Below are positions 1-7,983 of a stretch of 64,000 bases of DNA, piece by piece. The position numbers and the translations under genes were made by a program. The notes beneath the pieces are model-generated. The model saw only the letters and a program-made list of their open reading frames with translations. It was not told where the DNA came from and did no database searches. Source of the DNA: Aldehydirespirator sp965205155 (lineage in GTDB: Bacteria > Actinomycetota > Acidimicrobiia > Acidimicrobiales > Aldehydirespiratoraceae); the NCBI GenBank assembly GCA_965205155.1, contig OZ242033.1:3286001-3350000 (forward strand). Direction: 5' to 3'. Within the stretch, counting starts at the first letter, position 1. Every line of letters begins with the position of its first letter.

Positions 1-1
1 C

Positions 2-376
2 ACCGTGGACATCCTCGATGACCCGTCGGTCATCACTCGCAAGATCAAGTCGGCCGTCACCGACAGCGAATCCGAGGTCCGCTACGACATCCAGGCCAAG
101 CCCGGGGTGTCGAACCTGCTGTCGATACTGGGGGCGGCCACCGGCCGCTCGCCGGAGGAAGTCGCCGACGGCTACTCCATGTACGGGCCGCTGAAGGCGG
201 ACACGGCCGAGGCGGTCGTCGAGCTGCTGCGTCCCATTCAGGTCCGCTTCGCCGAACTGGAGGCCGACCCGGCCGAGACGTCGCGGCTGCTCCGGGTCGG
301 CGCCGACAAGGCCCGGGCCATCGCGTCCGTCACCCTGGAGCGGGCCCGATCCAACATCGGCCTGCTCGCCCCCTAG
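2..376 (+). CDS. trpS: tryptophanyl-tRNA synthetase, C-terminal fragment (5' end outside window)
   Basis: The last ~124 codons of TrpRS, which charges tRNA-Trp in the cytoplasm. The frame is open to the left edge, so the GTG at position 5 is probably internal. Recognisable C-terminal class I TrpRS features are KIKSAVTDS near the start (beginning of the anticodon-binding helical region), KPGVSNLL, and the closing helix AVVELLRPIQ followed by GADKARAIASVTLERAR. The KMSKS and HIGH motifs lie upstream, outside the window. The next gene, xerD, is convergent. Identification rests on the C-terminal pattern alone but is strong. Confidence 0.9.
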   Translation, partial: TVDILDDPSVITRKIKSAVTDSESEVRYDIQAKPGVSNLLSILGAATGRSPEEVADGYSMYGPLKADTAEAVVELLRPIQVRFAELEADPAETSRLLRVGADKARAIASVTLERARSNIGLLAP

Positions 377-432
377 CGGCCAAGAGGCCGAGCCGATAGG
401 CGAGCGAATCCGGCTCATACGGGCGAGGCCGT

Positions 433-476
433 GGCCCGAGCGGCCCGTGAGCGCAGCGAACAAGAGCGGGAGACAC
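433..476. repeat. solo copy of a 44-bp repeat
   Basis: A single near-identical copy of the 44-bp unit that is arrayed four times at 32269-32440. It differs by one internal base (gcgcagcg for gcgaagcg) and at the last few bases. Similarity extends upstream: both loci have an agaggccgagc stretch about 40-50 bases before the unit. It lies between convergent trpS and xerD. Confidence 0.8.
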
Positions 477-518
477 CCCCTCGCAACGCGACAGGTTTGT
501 CCCCAATCCGCGCACGTT

Positions 519-1472
519 CTAAGCGGCGGCGCGGGGGTGGGCGGCCCGGTAGACGGCCCGGAGGCGCTCGGACGACACCCGGGTGTAGATCTGGGTGGTG
601 GAGACCGAGGCGTGGCCGAGCATCTCCTGCACGATGCGTATGTCGGCGCCGCCGTCGAGCATGTGGGTCGCGCAGGAGTGGCGCAGCACGTGGGGGGTCA
701 GCAGCGACCCGATCCCGGCCCGATCCCCGTGGCGGCGCACGATGAGCCACAGCCCCTGGCGGCTCAGACGCCCGCCCCGGCGGTTGAGGAACACCGCCTC
801 GGCGTCGCCGCGGCGGGCCCAGCGGTCCGGCTCCAGCGCGCCGCGGCCCGCGGGCGACAGCCACCTCTCCAGCGACTCTGCCGCGCACCGGCCCAGCGGC
901 ACGATCCGCTCCTTGGCGCCCTTCCCGGTGACCCGGACCAGGCCGTCATGGAGGTCCACGTCGGGAAGCGACAACGAGCCGGCCTCCGAGATCCGGCAGC
1001 CCGTGCCGTAGAGCAGCTCCAGCACGGCGCGGTCGCGGCGGTCGTGCGGATCATCGCCGACGACGGCATCCATCAGCGAGACGACCTGCGCTACCGACAG
1101 GGCCTTGGGGAGGCCCCGGGGCAGGCTCGGGATCTCCACATCGGCGGCGGGGTCGTCCACCCGATGGCCCTCGGCTACGAGGAACCGGTGCAGCCCCCTC
1201 ACCGACACCAGCGTCCTGGTGACGGAGGCCGGGGCCAGGCCGTCATGCTGGAGGCCCCGGACGAAGGCGATCACGTCGCCTGCCCCGACGTCGTCGAGGC
1301 TGCGCCTGCCGCCGGCAACATGACGCTGGTAGCGAACCAGGTCCCGCCGGTAGGCCTCTATCGTGCGCGGGGACCGGCCCCGCTCCACCGCCAGCCAGGC
1401 CAGGAACTCCTCGGCCCTGGCGTCCAGACTCGCCTCGGCGGGCGGGGCGGCCGGCGGGGCCGAAGGGCTCAT
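519..1472 (-). CDS. xerD: XerD-type tyrosine recombinase
   Basis: Site-specific recombinase expected to resolve chromosome dimers at dif with XerC. The start is ATG at 1472, overlapping the NUDIX stop as ATGA; the longer upstream frame is out of character. This gives 317 aa, close to the usual ~300. The N-terminal SAM-like core-binding domain spans about 15-105 and the catalytic domain about 125-310. All catalytic residues are visible: R160 (TGCRISEA), K184, H261 and R264 (HVLRH), H287 (LGHAS) and nucleophile Y296 (TTQIYTRV). It is the last gene of pyrG-NUDIX-xerD, an order conserved in mycobacteria, so it is the housekeeping recombinase and not a phage integrase. An Ala/Pro-rich tail of about 14 residues precedes the core-binding domain. 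Confidence 0.93.
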   Translation of the reverse strand: MSPSAPPAAPPAEASLDARAEEFLAWLAVERGRSPRTIEAYRRDLVRYQRHVAGGRRSLDDVGAGDVIAFVRGLQHDGLAPASVTRTLVSVRGLHRFLVAEGHRVDDPAADVEIPSLPRGLPKALSVAQVVSLMDAVVGDDPHDRRDRAVLELLYGTGCRISEAGSLSLPDVDLHDGLVRVTGKGAKERIVPLGRCAAESLERWLSPAGRGALEPDRWARRGDAEAVFLNRRGGRLSRQGLWLIVRRHGDRAGIGSLLTPHVLRHSCATHMLDGGADIRIVQEMLGHASVSTTQIYTRVSSERLRAVYRAAHPRAAA

Positions 1473-2017
1473 TGATCGAGCCGGCGCAGAGCTAGGAGCA
1501 CGCCGATGATGGTCTTGGCGTCGCGGATCTCGCCGGTGTCGATCAGGGCCTCGGCCTCTTGCAGGCTGACGCGCTCCACGGTCATCCACTCCTCCTCGGC
1601 CCCGTCGGGCGCGCGGGGCACGGGGCGAAGCCCGGTGGCCAGAAAGACGTGGGACAGCTCGTCGCAGAATCCGGGCGAGTTGAAGAACGTCCCGAGCTCC
1701 TCCAGCGACTCGCAGGCCAGACCGGCCTCCTCGGCGAGCTCGCGGCGGGCCGTGCCCGCGGGATCCTCACCGCCCACGTCCCGGGTGCCGGCCGGGATCT
1801 CCAGCAGCTCGCTCTCCACCGGGGTGCGGTACTGCCGCAGCAGCACGACCTCGCCGCCCTCGACCGCCACTACCGCCACCGCGCCGCGGTGGTGGACCAC
1901 ATCCCTCGTCATGCGCCCGCCGTCGGGGGTGGCGAAGACGCTCTCGGTCAGCCGCACGACCCGGCCGGCGTGGATCTCGCGCTCGCTGACCTTCCGGAAG
2001 TGGAGGCCCGGCTCCAC
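1469..2017 (-). CDS. NUDIX hydrolase, ADP-ribose pyrophosphatase type
   Basis: 182 aa NUDIX protein likely to hydrolyse ADP-ribose or a related nucleoside diphosphate. The NUDIX box is visible as GGEDPAGTARRELAEEAGL, with the G-E-RE-EE-G spacing. The upstream VVLLRQYR and LEIPAGTRD segments are typical of the ADP-ribose pyrophosphatase subgroup. It starts 4 bases after pyrG and its stop overlaps the xerD start, so the three are probably co-transcribed. The same position is held by Rv1700 in Mycobacterium tuberculosis, an ADP-ribose pyrophosphatase. Substrate is inferred from family and context only. Confidence 0.88.
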   Translation of the reverse strand: MEPGLHFRKVSEREIHAGRVVRLTESVFATPDGGRMTRDVVHHRGAVAVVAVEGGEVVLLRQYRTPVESELLEIPAGTRDVGGEDPAGTARRELAEEAGLACESLEELGTFFNSPGFCDELSHVFLATGLRPVPRAPDGAEEEWMTVERVSLQEAEALIDTGEIRDAKTIIGVLLALRRLDQ

Positions 2018-2021
2018 CGGG

Positions 2022-3689
2022 CTATCCGCCCGGCCTCTGGGCCGAGGGCTCCGCCGCGAAATCGCTGATGTCGGGCAGCCGGGGATTGCGGCCCGCGGCT
2101 CGCACCATCGCGGCGGCCACCAATCCGCTGAAGAGGGGGGCCGGCCGGTTGGGACGGCTCTTGAACTCCGGGTGGGCCTGGGTTCCCACCCAGTACGGGT
2201 GGCCGTCCAACTCGATGAACTCCACGAGCCTTCCGTCGGGCGACTCGCCGCACAGCACCACGTCCGACTCTTCGAAGCGGCTCCGGTAGCGGGGGTTGAA
2301 CTCGTAGCGGTGGCGGTGCCGCTCCGACACCACCTCCTCGCCGTAGGCCCGGGCGACCTGCGAGCCGGGCAGCAGCTGGGCCACGTACGCGCCCAGGCGC
2401 ATGGTGCCGCCGTAGTCGGTGACGCCTCGCTGGCTGTCCATGAGGTCGATGACCGGGTGCGGGGTCCGGGCGTCGAACTCGGTGGAGTTGGCGGCGGCGA
2501 GCCCCAGGGCGTTGCGGGCGTACTCGATGGTCATCACCTGCATGCCCAGGCACAGCCCGAGGCACGGGATCAGGTGCTCGCGGGAGTAGCCCGCGGCCGC
2601 GATCTTGCCCTCGATGCCCCGCTCGCCGAAGCCCCCGGGGATGACGATGCCGTCGAGGTCGCGCAGCCGGCCCGCGACCAGCAGCCCTTCCACCTCCTCG
2701 GCCTGCACCCATTCGATCTCGATGTCGGCGCCGTGGTGGATGGCGGCGTGATTGAGCGCCTCGATCACCGACAGGTAGGCGTCGGGCAGGCTCACGTACT
2801 TGCCGATGAGACCGATCCTCACCGGAGTCGAGGCCTCGCGGATGCGGCCCACGAGAGCCTCCCACTCGGCCAGATCCACCAACCTGGCCTCCAGGCCGAG
2901 TTGCCGGCACACGACCTCGTCCAGCCCCTGGTCCTGCAGGATCAGGGGTATCTCGTAGAGGCTGGCCGCGTCGGGGCAGGTGATCACCGCCTGGGGCGAC
3001 ACGTCGCACAGGTTCGAGATCTTGCGCTCGAGGTCCTTGGTGAGGGGGGTCTCGCACCGGCACACGATGGCGTCGGGCTGCACGCCCCGGGAGCGCAGCT
3101 CGGTCACGGAGTGCTGGGTGGGCTTGGTCTTCTGCTCACCGGAGGGTCCGATGAACGGGACCAGGGTCACGTGGACGAAACAGACGTTCTCCCGGCCCAC
3201 GTCCAGGCGGAACTGCCGGACCGCTTCCAGGAACGGCAGGATCTCGATGTCGCCGACGGTGCCGCCCACCTCGGTTATCACCACGTCGACGTCTTCGCCG
3301 GCGAGGCGGGCGATGCGCCGCTTGATCTCGTCGGTGACGTGGGGGATCACCTGCACGGTGCGGCCGAGGTAGTCGCCCCGGCGCTCGGACGCGATCACCT
3401 CGGAGTAGATCGACCCGGTGGTGCCGTTGGACTCGCTGGTCAGGCTCTCGTCGATGAAGCGCTCGTAGTGGCCGAGGTCGAGGTCGGTCTCGCCCCCGTC
3501 GTCGGTGACGAACACCTCGCCGTGCTCGAAGGGGTTCATGGTGCCCGGGTCGACGTTCAGGTAGGGGTCGAGCTTGAGCATGGTCACTCGTAGGCCCCGG
3601 GCCTTCAACAAGCGGCCCAGCGATGCCCCGGTCAGCCCCTTGCCCAAACCGCTGACAACACCACCGGTGACGAAGACGTGCTTTGTCAT
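2022..3689 (-). CDS. pyrG: CTP synthase
   Basis: Converts UTP to CTP using glutamine and ATP. 555 aa, the normal length. The N-terminal amidoligase domain (1-270) opens with the P-loop GGVVSGLGKG at 9-18 and carries KTKPTQHSV at 187-195. The C-terminal class I glutaminase has nucleophile C380 in GLCLGMQ, with H506 and E508 in HPE. A TAGGGT box 9 bases upstream of the ATG suggests a leaderless promoter for pyrG-NUDIX-xerD. The 116-base gap to recN is unremarkable; mycobacteria have two extra genes (Rv1697, Rv1698) there, absent here. Confidence 0.98.
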   Translation of the reverse strand: MTKHVFVTGGVVSGLGKGLTGASLGRLLKARGLRVTMLKLDPYLNVDPGTMNPFEHGEVFVTDDGGETDLDLGHYERFIDESLTSESNGTTGSIYSEVIASERRGDYLGRTVQVIPHVTDEIKRRIARLAGEDVDVVITEVGGTVGDIEILPFLEAVRQFRLDVGRENVCFVHVTLVPFIGPSGEQKTKPTQHSVTELRSRGVQPDAIVCRCETPLTKDLERKISNLCDVSPQAVITCPDAASLYEIPLILQDQGLDEVVCRQLGLEARLVDLAEWEALVGRIREASTPVRIGLIGKYVSLPDAYLSVIEALNHAAIHHGADIEIEWVQAEEVEGLLVAGRLRDLDGIVIPGGFGERGIEGKIAAAGYSREHLIPCLGLCLGMQVMTIEYARNALGLAAANSTEFDARTPHPVIDLMDSQRGVTDYGGTMRLGAYVAQLLPGSQVARAYGEEVVSERHRHRYEFNPRYRSRFEESDVVLCGESPDGRLVEFIELDGHPYWVGTQAHPEFKSRPNRPAPLFSGLVAAAMVRAAGRNPRLPDISDFAAEPSAQRPGG

Positions 3690-3698
3690 CGGGATCTC

Positions 3699-3704
3699 AC
3701 CCTA
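3699..3704 (-). promoter_or_regulatory. candidate -10 box TAGGGT before pyrG
   Basis: TANNNT hexamer 9 bases upstream of the pyrG ATG on the minus strand. The spacing would place the transcript 5' end at or near the start codon (leaderless). Confidence 0.45.
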
Positions 3705-3805
3705 CCGCGATCAACGCCGCGCCCGGCGGACACCCGGCGAGCGTCTCTCGAGCGTTCTGTGAGCAAGAGAGCCGGTCAGGTCGGCAAGTCTGCGCCACAA
3801 GACGG

Positions 3806-5389
3806 CTACGCGCTCGGCCTCTGGGCTGCGGCCAGAAGCTCTTCGGCGTGCCGGCGGGCCGAGGCCGACTGCGGCGATCCAGACAGCATCCTCGACATCT
3901 CGATCAGCCGGTCCTCGCCCTCCAGCGTTCGCAGCGTCACCGCCGCAGACCCTCCGACCTCGGACTTCTCCACCACAACGTGGCTGTCGGCGTGGGCCGA
4001 CACCTGGGGAAGATGGGTCACCACGATCACCTGGTGGTCGGCACCGATCCGGGCCAGGCTGCGCCCGACGGCCTGGGCCGCGGCGCCGCCGATGCCCGCG
4101 TCGACCTCGTCGAACACCAGCGTCGGGGGCCCCGCCGTCAGCACCAGCCTCAGCGCCAGCATGGCCCGGGCCAGCTCCCCGCCGCTGGCCACCCGGCTGA
4201 GCGGCAGCGGCTCGTGGCCGGGGTTGGCGGCCAGCCGGAACCCGACCTGCTCGCCGGCGTCGCCGTCCACCGCGACGGCCAGGCGGGCGCCGGCCATGGC
4301 CAGTTCGGCCAGGTGCGACTCGACCGCGGCAGCCAGCCGGGGCGCGGCCGCGGACCGCTCGGCCCGCACCCGGGCCTGCTCGGCCTCCAGCCGCTTCGCC
4401 ACCCCGGCCAGGCGCCCCTCCAGCGACGAGGCCCGCTCCTCGTGCCCCTCCAACTCGGCCAGGCGGGCCGCGGCCTCCGAGCGAAACTGGAGCACCTCGC
4501 CCAGCGTGGAGCCGTACTTCCGCCGCAGCCCGGCCAGCAGCTGGCGGCGGTCGCGCAGTGCGGCCAGGGCGGCGGGGTCGTCGTCGATGGCCTCGGAGAG
4601 GGCTCTGGCCCCGGCCGCGATCTCGGCCAGCTCGACGGAGGCGGCCTCGATGCGGGCGGCCAGCTCGGCGAAGGGCTCCCGGCCGGCCAGCGCGGCCCCG
4701 GCCCGCCCGAGACCCTCCGACACCGTGCTGTCGGCGTCGAGCAGCCCGACCGCGGCGGCCGCCGCCTCGCGGTGGGCGGCCGCGTCGGCCAGCACCGACT
4801 CGTCCCGGTCGAGGCGCTCGTCCTCGTCGGGGTCGGCGATGGCTGCGCCGTCGATCTCGGCGAGCTGGTGGCGGAGCAGGTCTATCTCGCGTACACGGGC
4901 CCGGGCGTCTCCGCCCAGCGCGGCGAGGTCGGCCTCCAGCGCCCGCCGATCGTCGATGAGCTCCTCCAGCCGGGCGGTGTCGACCCCGCCGAAGCGGTCG
5001 AGGGCGGCCCGCTGCACCGATCCCCGCAGGAGCGACTGGTGGGTGTGCTGGCCGTGCAGGTCCACCAGCCCGCCGCCCAACTCGGCCAGAGCGCCGACGG
5101 TGGCCAGATGCCCGTCGATGTAGGCCCGCGACCGGCCGTCGGCGGGGATGACCCGCCGCACCACCACCTCCTCGTCGTTGTCCACGAATCGGCCCTCGAT
5201 TTCGGCCTCCGGCGCGCCCGGCCGCACCATCACGGCGTCGGCCCGGCCTCCGGTGAGCAGTTCGATGGCCCCCACCACCAGCGTCTTGCCCGCCCCGGTC
5301 TCGCCGGTGACTGCGGTCATGCCGCCGGACAGCACGAGCGACAGATCGCCGATCACCCCCAGGTTGCGGACCGCCAGCTCAGTCAGCAT
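3806..5389 (-). CDS. recN: DNA repair protein RecN
   Basis: SMC-like ATPase that acts in recombinational repair of double-strand breaks. 527 aa, slightly shorter than the usual ~550-590. Walker A is GETGAGKT at 29-36. The middle is an Ala/Glu/Arg-rich coiled coil (about 150-370) interrupted by the short ATP-binding-like turn region. The ABC signature SGGELARAMLAL and Walker B TLVFDEVDAGIGG lie near the C-terminus, followed by a VTHLPQV segment. It sits 15 bases after nadK in the same direction, and tlyA-nadK-recN is the standard actinobacterial order. Confidence 0.95.
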   Translation of the reverse strand: MLTELAVRNLGVIGDLSLVLSGGMTAVTGETGAGKTLVVGAIELLTGGRADAVMVRPGAPEAEIEGRFVDNDEEVVVRRVIPADGRSRAYIDGHLATVGALAELGGGLVDLHGQHTHQSLLRGSVQRAALDRFGGVDTARLEELIDDRRALEADLAALGGDARARVREIDLLRHQLAEIDGAAIADPDEDERLDRDESVLADAAAHREAAAAAVGLLDADSTVSEGLGRAGAALAGREPFAELAARIEAASVELAEIAAGARALSEAIDDDPAALAALRDRRQLLAGLRRKYGSTLGEVLQFRSEAAARLAELEGHEERASSLEGRLAGVAKRLEAEQARVRAERSAAAPRLAAAVESHLAELAMAGARLAVAVDGDAGEQVGFRLAANPGHEPLPLSRVASGGELARAMLALRLVLTAGPPTLVFDEVDAGIGGAAAQAVGRSLARIGADHQVIVVTHLPQVSAHADSHVVVEKSEVGGSAAVTLRTLEGEDRLIEMSRMLSGSPQSASARRHAEELLAAAQRPSA

Positions 5390-5404
5390 GCGACGATCGT
5401 GCGC

Positions 5405-6271
5405 TCAGCGGTCATTGAGCCCGAACTTCGCCTTCAGCACCTGGTGGAATCGGCGAGTCCCGAAGGTCACTAGACGTGCCGGTTGGGGCGAGGCCGAGCA
5501 CACCACCGAGTCGTGCAGCTTCAGCTCGGCCAGCCGGCGGCCATCGATCGACAGCACTGCGCCGCGGTCGGTCAGGACCTCGAGCCGCAGCTCGGAGTCG
5601 GCCGGCACCACCATGGAGCGGTCGAACAGCATGTGGGGCGACACCGGGGTGAGCAGCAGAGCCCGATGAGCAGGGTCGATCACCGGCCCGCCGGCCGACA
5701 GCGAGTAGGCAGTGGAGCCGGTCGGGGTGGCCACGATGAGCCCGTCGGCGGCATAGGTGGTGAACTGCTCGCCGTTGAGCGACACCCCCAGGCGCAGCGC
5801 GTAGGAAGCCGCGGGCCGCTCCACCACCGCCTCGTTCAAGGCGACGTGGCGTTGGCGGCCCGCTCTCCCGCCGGCGGCCGGGTCGCCGCACTCCACGGTG
5901 AGCAGCATCCGCTCCTCGATGGTGTGGTCGCCGGCCAGAACTCGCCCGATGGCCGAGCGGGCGTCGTCCGGCGCTACCTCGGTGAGGTAGCCCATGCGGC
6001 CGAAGTTGACGCCGAGGATGGGCACGCCCGACTCGCCGACCAGCTCGACCGCTCGCAGGATCGACCCGTCGCCACCGAGGGTGACCACTGCGTCGAGGTC
6101 CGCGCCGAAGCGGTCGGACTCGGCGGCCAGATCCGGGCGGGACGCGGCCGCGGCCCCCTCCGGCGGCATGCGGACCTGATGGCCCTCCGATGTGAGCCAC
6201 ATCGACAGATCACGGGCCGCGGCAGTCGCCTCCCGGCGCCCGGAATGGACAATGAGACCGAAGGCCGCCAT
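5405..6271 (-). CDS. nadK: NAD kinase
   Basis: Phosphorylates NAD to NADP. The chosen ATG at 6271 lies 4 bases after the tlyA stop and gives 288 aa (MAAFGLIVHSG...), the normal size. The longer upstream extension is antisense-like Arg/Pro-rich sequence. Diagnostic motifs are GGDGS at 66-70 and, in the C-terminal beta-domain, PTGSTAYSLSAGGP. It is part of the tlyA-nadK-recN unit. Confidence 0.96.
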   Translation of the reverse strand: MAAFGLIVHSGRREATAAARDLSMWLTSEGHQVRMPPEGAAAASRPDLAAESDRFGADLDAVVTLGGDGSILRAVELVGESGVPILGVNFGRMGYLTEVAPDDARSAIGRVLAGDHTIEERMLLTVECGDPAAGGRAGRQRHVALNEAVVERPAASYALRLGVSLNGEQFTTYAADGLIVATPTGSTAYSLSAGGPVIDPAHRALLLTPVSPHMLFDRSMVVPADSELRLEVLTDRGAVLSIDGRRLAELKLHDSVVCSASPQPARLVTFGTRRFHQVLKAKFGLNDR

Positions 6272-6275
6272 CGTC

Positions 6276-7118
6276 TCAGGGTCCCCCGTCCCGGCTTGCT
6301 CCGGCCGAGGCCGAGACCGCAACCGCCTCGGCCACCGCCGCGTCGACGCAGGCAGCGGGATCGGCCAGGCCGCCGGCGTCACGGCGCGCGTCGGCGTGAA
6401 GTAGGAACTCGACGTTGCCCTCGGCACCGGTCAGAGGCGAGACCATGACCCCCATGATGGCCGCTCCGGCGCCCACAACGGCGCGGCACGCTCCGAGCAG
6501 CGCCCGACGCCACACTTCGGGGTCGCGGATCACGCCCCGGCCGCGGTCGGCTTCGGCCCGGCCCGCCTCGAACTGAGGCTTCACCAACACGACGATGTCG
6601 GCGGTCGCCAGCCGGCAGAGATCGGCGGCGACCAGACGCAGCGAGATGAACGAGACGTCGGCCACCACGATCTCCGCCGGCCCGCCGACGGCGCCGGTGG
6701 TGACGCTGCGGACATCCGTGCGCTCGAGCGACGTGACCCGCGGGTCGGCCCGCAGACGCTCGTGGAGCTGGTTGCGGCCCACGTCGATGGCGACCACGGC
6801 CGCCGCGCCGTGCTGCAGCAGGCAATCGGTGAACCCGCCGGTCGACGCGCCGACATCGATGGCCCGGCAACCGGCCGCGGAGATGCCGAAGCCGGCCAGC
6901 GCGGCCTCGAGCTTGTGCCCGCCCCGGGACACGTAGCGGGGCGGGTCGCCCGCCACCACCACCGGCTCGCCCGGGTCGACGAGGCGCGACGCCTTGGCCG
7001 CGGGCGCGCCACTCACGGTCACCCGCCGCTGTGCGATGAGCCTCTGGGCCTCGCTGCGGCTCGCAGCCAAGCCCCGCCGCAGCAGCTCGGTGTCGAGCCG
7101 GCGGCGTCGGGGCGTCAT
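6276..7118 (-). CDS. tlyA: TlyA family rRNA (cytidine-2'-O)-methyltransferase
   Basis: 280 aa. The N-terminal S4 RNA-binding domain (about 8-65) is followed by the linker RGGHKL at 65-70 and an FtsJ-type methyltransferase with the SAM-binding motif DVGASTGGFTD at 88-98. TlyA enzymes 2'-O-methylate 16S and 23S rRNA in mycobacteria, where loss gives capreomycin resistance; the old name hemolysin is misleading. It is the first gene of the tlyA-nadK-recN block, 10 bases from the alpha/beta hydrolase gene upstream. The C-terminus is Ala-rich. Confidence 0.94.
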   Translation of the reverse strand: MTPRRRRLDTELLRRGLAASRSEAQRLIAQRRVTVSGAPAAKASRLVDPGEPVVVAGDPPRYVSRGGHKLEAALAGFGISAAGCRAIDVGASTGGFTDCLLQHGAAAVVAIDVGRNQLHERLRADPRVTSLERTDVRSVTTGAVGGPAEIVVADVSFISLRLVAADLCRLATADIVVLVKPQFEAGRAEADRGRGVIRDPEVWRRALLGACRAVVGAGAAIMGVMVSPLTGAEGNVEFLLHADARRDAGGLADPAACVDAAVAEAVAVSASAGASRDGGP

Positions 7119-7128
7119 GACGGTGAGC

Positions 7129-7959
7129 TCAGCCGGTGATGCGAGCCTGGCGGTTCAGCCAGCCGAGGGTGAATGCGTTCCACTCGTCGACCATCTCGTG
7201 GAAGGCGATGTGGCTGGAGTGGGGGCCGCGGAACACGTGCATGGTCGAACCGGGGATAGCCTGCTGGACCTCCAGGCCGTAGCGGGTCGGCACCTGCCAG
7301 TCCATCTCGCCGGAGGTGATGAGGGTGGGTACCTCGATGCTGCCGAGCCGGTCGAGCGCGTCGTGGGTCTTGTCGGCATGGATATGGCCGAGTATTCCGG
7401 CCCTGGACGGGGGATGCGGATTGTCGATGATGACGCCGCGCTCGAAGGCCTCCACATCGTCGGGCTGGTCGTTGATGAAGGTCGGGCTGGCCACCCACAG
7501 CAGGCCGGTGCGGATGTAGCCGGCGGGGTCGTCGTGGAGTATGGGCGTCTCGAGGGTCTCGATCATGCGGATGAACCACTCGTCGGAGCGGCCCCAGGTG
7601 CAGTGCAGTTGCAGGGTGGCCACCTTGGCCGGGTGGTTCACCGCCAGCTCCTGGGCGGTGGCCGAGCCCAAGGACAGGCCCGAGACGTGGGCCCGCTCCA
7701 CCCCGATCCAGTCGAGGAGAGCGGCGGCATCGTCGGCGAGGATGCGCATCGAGTAGTCGCTCACGTCCTCCGGATGGGTGGACTGGCCCGTGCCCCGATT
7801 GTCATAGGTGATGACCGTGTAGTGGTCCCGGTACGCCTCCACCTGGGCGGCCCATGTCGTGTGGTCGGCGCTGGTTCCCATTATGAGCAGCAGCGGATCG
7901 CCCGATCCCTCGACCTCGTAGTAGACATCGATCCCCGTCGGCAGTTGGGCGAAGGTCAT
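7129..7959 (-). CDS. alpha/beta hydrolase
   Basis: 276 aa alpha/beta hydrolase fold protein. The nucleophile elbow is GLSLG with Ser96; the early YDNRGTGQS segment is the usual oxyanion-side motif, and the catalytic His is probably in the HSSHIAFHE stretch near residue 250. An AGGGGAG ribosome-binding site precedes the ATG. It resembles 3-oxoadipate enol-lactonase/RutD-like hydrolases. It lies beside an amidase, a RidA protein and another hydrolase, suggesting a small catabolic set. Substrate unknown. Confidence 0.85.
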   Translation of the reverse strand: MTFAQLPTGIDVYYEVEGSGDPLLLIMGTSADHTTWAAQVEAYRDHYTVITYDNRGTGQSTHPEDVSDYSMRILADDAAALLDWIGVERAHVSGLSLGSATAQELAVNHPAKVATLQLHCTWGRSDEWFIRMIETLETPILHDDPAGYIRTGLLWVASPTFINDQPDDVEAFERGVIIDNPHPPSRAGILGHIHADKTHDALDRLGSIEVPTLITSGEMDWQVPTRYGLEVQQAIPGSTMHVFRGPHSSHIAFHEMVDEWNAFTLGWLNRQARITG

Positions 7960-7983
7960 CTCAGCACTCCCCTGGTTCTCGGC

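Noticed and set aside
519..1472. Phage or island integrase
   Set aside because: It lies in the conserved pyrG-NUDIX-xerD order with no att site, tRNA or phage genes nearby.
1506..3593. 695-codon plus-strand frame
   Set aside because: Antisense to pyrG and the NUDIX gene; composition is typical of a high-GC shadow frame and no family is recognisable.
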